Shown here: positions 60,638 through 64,000 of the stretch, piece after piece | Position numbering within the stretch: the stretch's first letter is position 1 | Layout of the letters: each line of letters starts with the position of its first letter | NCBI RefSeq assembly: GCF_012985465.1 | Contig: NZ_JAAQWN010000007.1 | Location: 1 to 64,000, forward strand | Reading direction: 5' to 3' | Length of the DNA stretch: 64,000 bases | DNA from: Pseudomonas sp. WS 5079 | Lineage (GTDB): Bacteria; Pseudomonadota; Gammaproteobacteria; Pseudomonadales; Pseudomonadaceae | Notes under the pieces: model-generated | What the model was told of the DNA's origin: nothing | The model's input: only the letters and a program-made list of their open reading frames with translations | The model's database searches: none | Made by a program: the position numbers and the translations under genes

Positions 60638-61284
60638 GTGATTTTTCGTTCTGGGACATCGTGCGCAACCTGCTGACCGGCCTGCAGTGGACGCTGCTGT
60701 TGTCGCTGGTGGCGTTTATCGGCGGCGGGCTGATCGGCTTGCTGGTGATGGCCCTGCGCATCAGCAAAAAGGCACTGCCGCGCAATATTGCCCGCACCTA
60801 TATCGAACTGTTCCAGGGCACGCCGCTGCTGATGCAGTTGTTCCTGGTGTTCTTCGGCATTGCCTTGCTGGGGATCGATATCTCACCGTGGCTGGCCGCC
60901 GCGATTGCCTTGACCCTGTTTACCAGCGCCTACCTGGCCGAGATCTGGCGCGGCTGTGTCGACGCTATCGCCCATGGCCAGTGGGAAGCTTCCGCCAGCT
61001 TGGCCCTCAACCCTTATGAGCAACTGCGCTACGTGATTTTGCCCCAGGCCCTGCGAATTGCCGTGGCGCCGACAGTGGGTTTCTCGGTGCAGGTGGTCAA
61101 GGGCACGGCGGTGACGTCGATCATCGGCTTCACCGAATTGACCAAGACCGGCAGCATGCTCGCCAACGCCACCTTCGAGCCCTTCATGGTCTACAGCCTG
61201 GTGGCACTCGGTTACTTCCTGCTCTGCTACCCCTTGTCCCTCAGTGCCCGCTACCTGGAAAGGAGACTGCATGCCTCTGCTTAG
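60634..61284 (+). CDS. Amino-acid ABC transporter permease 2
   Basis: This 216-residue permease is paralogous to the one before, with ELFQGTPLLMQLFLVFFG and the EAA-like loop DAIAHGQWEASASLALNPYEQL. The ATG at 60634 overlaps the upstream stop. Its 3' end overlaps the ATPase start by 14 bp. Confidence 0.92.
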   Translation: MSDFSFWDIVRNLLTGLQWTLLLSLVAFIGGGLIGLLVMALRISKKALPRNIARTYIELFQGTPLLMQLFLVFFGIALLGIDISPWLAAAIALTLFTSAYLAEIWRGCVDAIAHGQWEASASLALNPYEQLRYVILPQALRIAVAPTVGFSVQVVKGTAVTSIIGFTELTKTGSMLANATFEPFMVYSLVALGYFLLCYPLSLSARYLERRLHASA

Positions 61285-62008
61285 AATATCCGCGCTGCAC
61301 AAGTATTACGGCGATCACCATGTGCTCAAGGGCATCGATTTGACGGTCGAGGAAGGCCAGGTGGTGGCGATCATCGGCCGCAGTGGCTCGGGAAAATCCA
61401 CCTTGCTGCGCACCCTCAATGGCCTGGAGTCGATCAACGACGGGGTGATTGAAGTCGACGGCGAATACCTCGACGCGGCCCGCGCCGACCTGCGCAGCCT
61501 GCGGCAGAAGGTCGGCATGGTGTTCCAGCAATTCAACCTGTTCCCCCATTTGACCGTGGGCGAAAACGTCATGCTCGCGCCCCAGGTCGTGCAAAAAGTC
61601 ACCAAGGCCAAGGCCGCGGACCTGGCGCGACAGATGCTGGAGCGCGTCGGGCTGGGGGAAAAATTCGATGCCTTCCCGGATCGTCTGTCCGGCGGCCAGC
61701 AACAGCGGGTGGCCATCGCACGGGCACTGGCGATGTCGCCCAAAGTGTTGCTGTGCGATGAGATCACCTCGGCGCTGGACCCGGAATTGGTCAATGAAGT
61801 GCTCACAGTGGTGCGCCAACTGGCTAAGGATGGCATGACCTTGATCATGGTCACCCACGAGATGCGTTTTGCCCGGGAAGTCGGCGATAAATTGGTGTTC
61901 ATGCACCAGGGCAAGGTACATGAGGTTGGCGACCCGAAGGTTCTGTTTGCCCAACCGCGCACCGCTGAGCTAGCCAACTTTATTGGTTCTGTGGAGCAGC
62001 CGGGCTGA
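61271..62008 (+). CDS. Amino-acid ABC transporter ATPase
   Basis: This 245-residue ATPase has Walker A GRSGSGKST (36-44), the Q-loop QQFNLFPH, signature LSGGQQQR, Walker B LLCDEITSALDP and the switch region VTHEMRFAREVGD. AGGAG precedes the ATG at 61271. It completes the four-gene importer. Its stop overlaps the convergent fimbrial gene by 29 bp. Confidence 0.94.
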   Translation: MPLLRISALHKYYGDHHVLKGIDLTVEEGQVVAIIGRSGSGKSTLLRTLNGLESINDGVIEVDGEYLDAARADLRSLRQKVGMVFQQFNLFPHLTVGENVMLAPQVVQKVTKAKAADLARQMLERVGLGEKFDAFPDRLSGGQQQRVAIARALAMSPKVLLCDEITSALDPELVNEVLTVVRQLAKDGMTLIMVTHEMRFAREVGDKLVFMHQGKVHEVGDPKVLFAQPRTAELANFIGSVEQPG

Positions 62009-62534
62009 TGCCAGCCCCGTGCGGCACCCACTCGACCTGGACCTGCCCTTCCAATGTGGTTTCACGGCGCACAGAGAACGCATCGACCGGCAGATACGGG
62101 TCGACCTCCAACTGCGCCGATAATCGCCGGCCTGTCACCGGTACGCCTGCGGCCCGGGCGATCAGCACCTGCCCGGGCACAAGCTGATCGCCGGTCGAGC
62201 CGTCGACGGCCAGGTCCACGGGGCGGCCATCCAGCTGGGAGTGCCGGATACTCAAGGTAACGACGCCCTCGTCACCAAACCGAAACCCCCGCCCTCCCGC
62301 AGGCAACCCGCCAAACCGGATCGCCATGGGCACGGGATCGATGCACACCACGTTCAGCACCACCGTACGCTTGCCCAATGACGGTGAACTGGCGGGGCCA
62401 TCGAGCCACTGCGCGTGGCGCAATATGCCAAAGTCGACGCGAGGCTGGCTTAAAACCAACTGGCAATTGGCGACACTGGCTTCACTGGCCAATATTGCGA
62501 TAACGAACAACAGGCGCTGATAAAACCTGCTCAC
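61980..62534 (-). CDS. Fimbrial minor subunit-like protein (DUF1120-like)
   Basis: This protein is 184 residues from the GTG at 62532-62534 (MSRFYQRLLFVIAILASEASVANC), a signal peptide with AAGGG upstream; longer ATG starts lie inside the usher gene and lack a ribosome-binding site. The mature part starts CQLVLSQPRVDFG and has the VVLNVVCIDPVPMAIRFGG strand pair with two cysteines expected to form a disulfide. It lies 4 bp after the usher stop. It is probably a minor pilin or tip subunit, by position and pattern. Confidence 0.7.
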   Translation of the reverse strand: MSRFYQRLLFVIAILASEASVANCQLVLSQPRVDFGILRHAQWLDGPASSPSLGKRTVVLNVVCIDPVPMAIRFGGLPAGGRGFRFGDEGVVTLSIRHSQLDGRPVDLAVDGSTGDQLVPGQVLIARAAGVPVTGRRLSAQLEVDPYLPVDAFSVRRETTLEGQVQVEWVPHGAGISPAAPQNQ

Positions 62535-62538
62535 CGAT

Positions 62539-64000
62539 TTACAACCCTTGGCAGGTGGCCGAGGCGGTTTCATAAAGTTTGTCATTGGAGGGCTCTGGCT
62601 CAAGGTTCAGTTGCAACAGGCAGGGTTTGGTCGAATCCGGCAATTGGACACTCAGGGTTTGCTGGGGCTGGCTGTCATTCAGGAAGATCAGGCCTTCGCC
62701 CACCACGCTGGTCACAAAGGCCTTGTCGGTGCCAAACACAGCAGCTCCCTGGGGTAACGTGCGCCCATGCTGATCACGGGCAGTCAATAGAACACGGCGG
62801 GCACTGACCACCTGGAATTCCACGGTATTGAACGAGCCGCGTGCAGCCGCCAGGGTTTGGGTGCCGTTCTTGAGGTCGACGCGCTTGGGCAGCGACTGGG
62901 TCTGCACTTGGAGGTGGCTGTTGCTGTACGCCGGTAGCCCAGGAATGACCGCTTGGCCGCGATAGTCGGTCCAGACCGGGCCCTGGGGCGTCTCGACCTT
63001 GGCGCCCGAGATATTCCCCACCGACAGCAGGCCGAACGTGTCCTGTACCGGGTAGGGCGAAAAAGTCAGCCCTTGCCCATGGGCCACCACGGCGCCCTGC
63101 AATTGCCCGGTGTAGCTGGTTCCCGAGGCGTCGCGGTTCACTCCCGCACCTATGCGGGTGTAGCGCGGCATGACATCGACCCGCCCGTGCACCGATTGCT
63201 GGCGGTCCGTCAGATCGCGCTCGGCTCCAACCTCATAGTCCACATACTCATTGACCCGTTCCGACAAGGATGTGCCGATATCGGAGCGGCCATTGCGCCG
63301 ACTGGCGTAGGAGGTCAGGCGACGGCTCTCGCCAAAGGGCAGGCTGACCTGCAGGCGCAGGGACATCCCTTGCGAGGGAAGCTCCTCATTGGCGGCATAA
63401 CGGCGTTTTCGGCGGCGCGACGGGCCGGTTTGCGAGTCGGCGATCAACGCGACATCAACCTCACTGAAACGCCTGTTCCACGACGCGAATACGTGTTCGG
63501 CACCCTGCCCGTCAAACTGGGTGCTGCGCGAATAGCTGAGAGATAGCGCGCCAAACAGCGGCTCGGCCCAACTCAGCCCGGCGGTGTACTGGCGCTGGAA
63601 ACGCGCATCCAGAAAGTCCTTGTTCGAGACGGCGCCTGCCTCCAGGACATCCCGATAACCTCGGCTCTGGGTGGTAGCACTCAGGTTCACTTCAACCCCG
63701 GCGCCCAACGGGCTGCCCAGCGACACGGCATTGCGCGTGCCGCCCACGCCACGGACCTGGTCACGCGACATGTTGTGCCTTGCCGTCAGCGAAACCCGCT
63801 GGAAAAACACCCGGCTCAACGTACCACCGGCCGCATGATATTCATCTGTCCCCAGCACGCCGAACCCCAGGGCCGTGCCTGCGCCCAGGCCCCAGGTACC
63901 GCTGCCCATCGCCACCACCGGTTGCTCCCGGCCACTGACGAGCGTTTCGCGCACCTTGCCCAGGGCAAAGTCGAAGCCAGGCGCCACAGGCACCTGGGCT
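62539..64000 (-). CDS. Fimbrial outer-membrane usher, C-terminal part
   Basis: The last ~487 codons of an outer-membrane usher are in the window; the frame stays open to the right edge. The visible part contains barrel strands (GVEVNLSATTQSRGYRDVLE, YSRSTQFDGQG) and the C-terminal plug-like domains beginning near GYGxG-like GAAVFG. It ends LYETASATCQGL. Ushers secrete chaperone-bound pilins. The gene is cut by the window, not truncated. Confidence 0.85.
   Translation of the reverse strand, partial: AQVPVAPGFDFALGKVRETLVSGREQPVVAMGSGTWGLGAGTALGFGVLGTDEYHAAGGTLSRVFFQRVSLTARHNMSRDQVRGVGGTRNAVSLGSPLGAGVEVNLSATTQSRGYRDVLEAGAVSNKDFLDARFQRQYTAGLSWAEPLFGALSLSYSRSTQFDGQGAEHVFASWNRRFSEVDVALIADSQTGPSRRRKRRYAANEELPSQGMSLRLQVSLPFGESRRLTSYASRRNGRSDIGTSLSERVNEYVDYEVGAERDLTDRQQSVHGRVDVMPRYTRIGAGVNRDASGTSYTGQLQGAVVAHGQGLTFSPYPVQDTFGLLSVGNISGAKVETPQGPVWTDYRGQAVIPGLPAYSNSHLQVQTQSLPKRVDLKNGTQTLAAARGSFNTVEFQVVSARRVLLTARDQHGRTLPQGAAVFGTDKAFVTSVVGEGLIFLNDSQPQQTLSVQLPDSTKPCLLQLNLEPEPSNDKLYETASATCQGL

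Noticed and set aside
62539..64000. Usher as a pseudogene
   Set aside because: The missing N-terminus is due to the window edge; the frame is open to the last base.

Overview
The window is chromosomal DNA of a Pseudomonas of the P. fluorescens/P. putida type. The evidence is high-GC coding with strong third-position bias, a complete spu polyamine locus, the ssuEADCBF order ending in a molbindin gene, an OprD-family porin, several REP/REPIN repeats with GTGGGAGCGGGCTTGC-type ends, and the block argA-argE ... gcvT/gcvH ... ubiH-pepP-zapA-6S RNA-fau ... glpT-ubiD-rho-trxA, which I recall as conserved in Pseudomonas. I see no phage, insertion sequence, CRISPR array, tRNA or rRNA.

Region by region. 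1-9310: polyamine uptake and catabolism (spuABCDEFG on the minus strand, spuI divergent). 9474-18814: a sulfur-scavenging block made of a TetR regulator, ssuEADCBF (sulfonate uptake and desulfonation), the 1-Cys peroxiredoxin lsfA, an OprD-type porin and a lone tauA-like binding protein. 18930-29052: argA, argE, a CYTH-CHAD protein, an Lrp-type regulator with a divergent small ACT-like protein, an orphan GspE/PilB ATPase, an SPFH/NfeD membrane pair, a DUF2388 protein and an ArnB-like aminotransferase. 29095-33588: gcvH-gcvT without gcvP, and a ferric-iron ABC permease and binding protein without an ATPase. 33752-40900: the ubiquinone hydroxylase/pepP operon, zapA, 6S RNA, fau, an unlisted 49-residue membrane peptide and an EVE-domain protein. 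40987-47984: an HlyD-RbbA-YhhJ-type exporter, a lower-GC gene of unknown function, a FliL-like secreted protein and a quinone oxidoreductase. 48273-58914: glpT, chaC, a TonB-dependent receptor, a small exported protein, a ferredoxin reductase, ubiD, rho, trxA and a FadR-type regulator. 59169-64000: a polar amino-acid ABC transporter, a fimbrial subunit, and an usher cut by the window edge.

How the genes work together. Two nutritional systems dominate the left third: polyamine import feeding gamma-glutamylation or transamination, and organosulfur scavenging under sulfate limitation. The most interesting signal links distant genes. The TonB-dependent receptor at 50286-52673 has no cysteine and no methionine after its start in 795 residues. 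SsuA and TauA show the same depletion, and LsfA keeps only its catalytic cysteine. AT-rich palindromes of related sequence lie upstream of ssuE, lsfA and this receptor, with a shared core upstream of tauA. I infer that the receptor may be an outer-membrane gate for an organosulfur compound in the sulfur-starvation response. This is a prediction.

Most other genes are standard Pseudomonas core genes. Starts were chosen by Shine-Dalgarno spacing, signal peptides and family length. REP/REPIN elements occur only in intergenic gaps; two are nested, and one has the reverse arm order.
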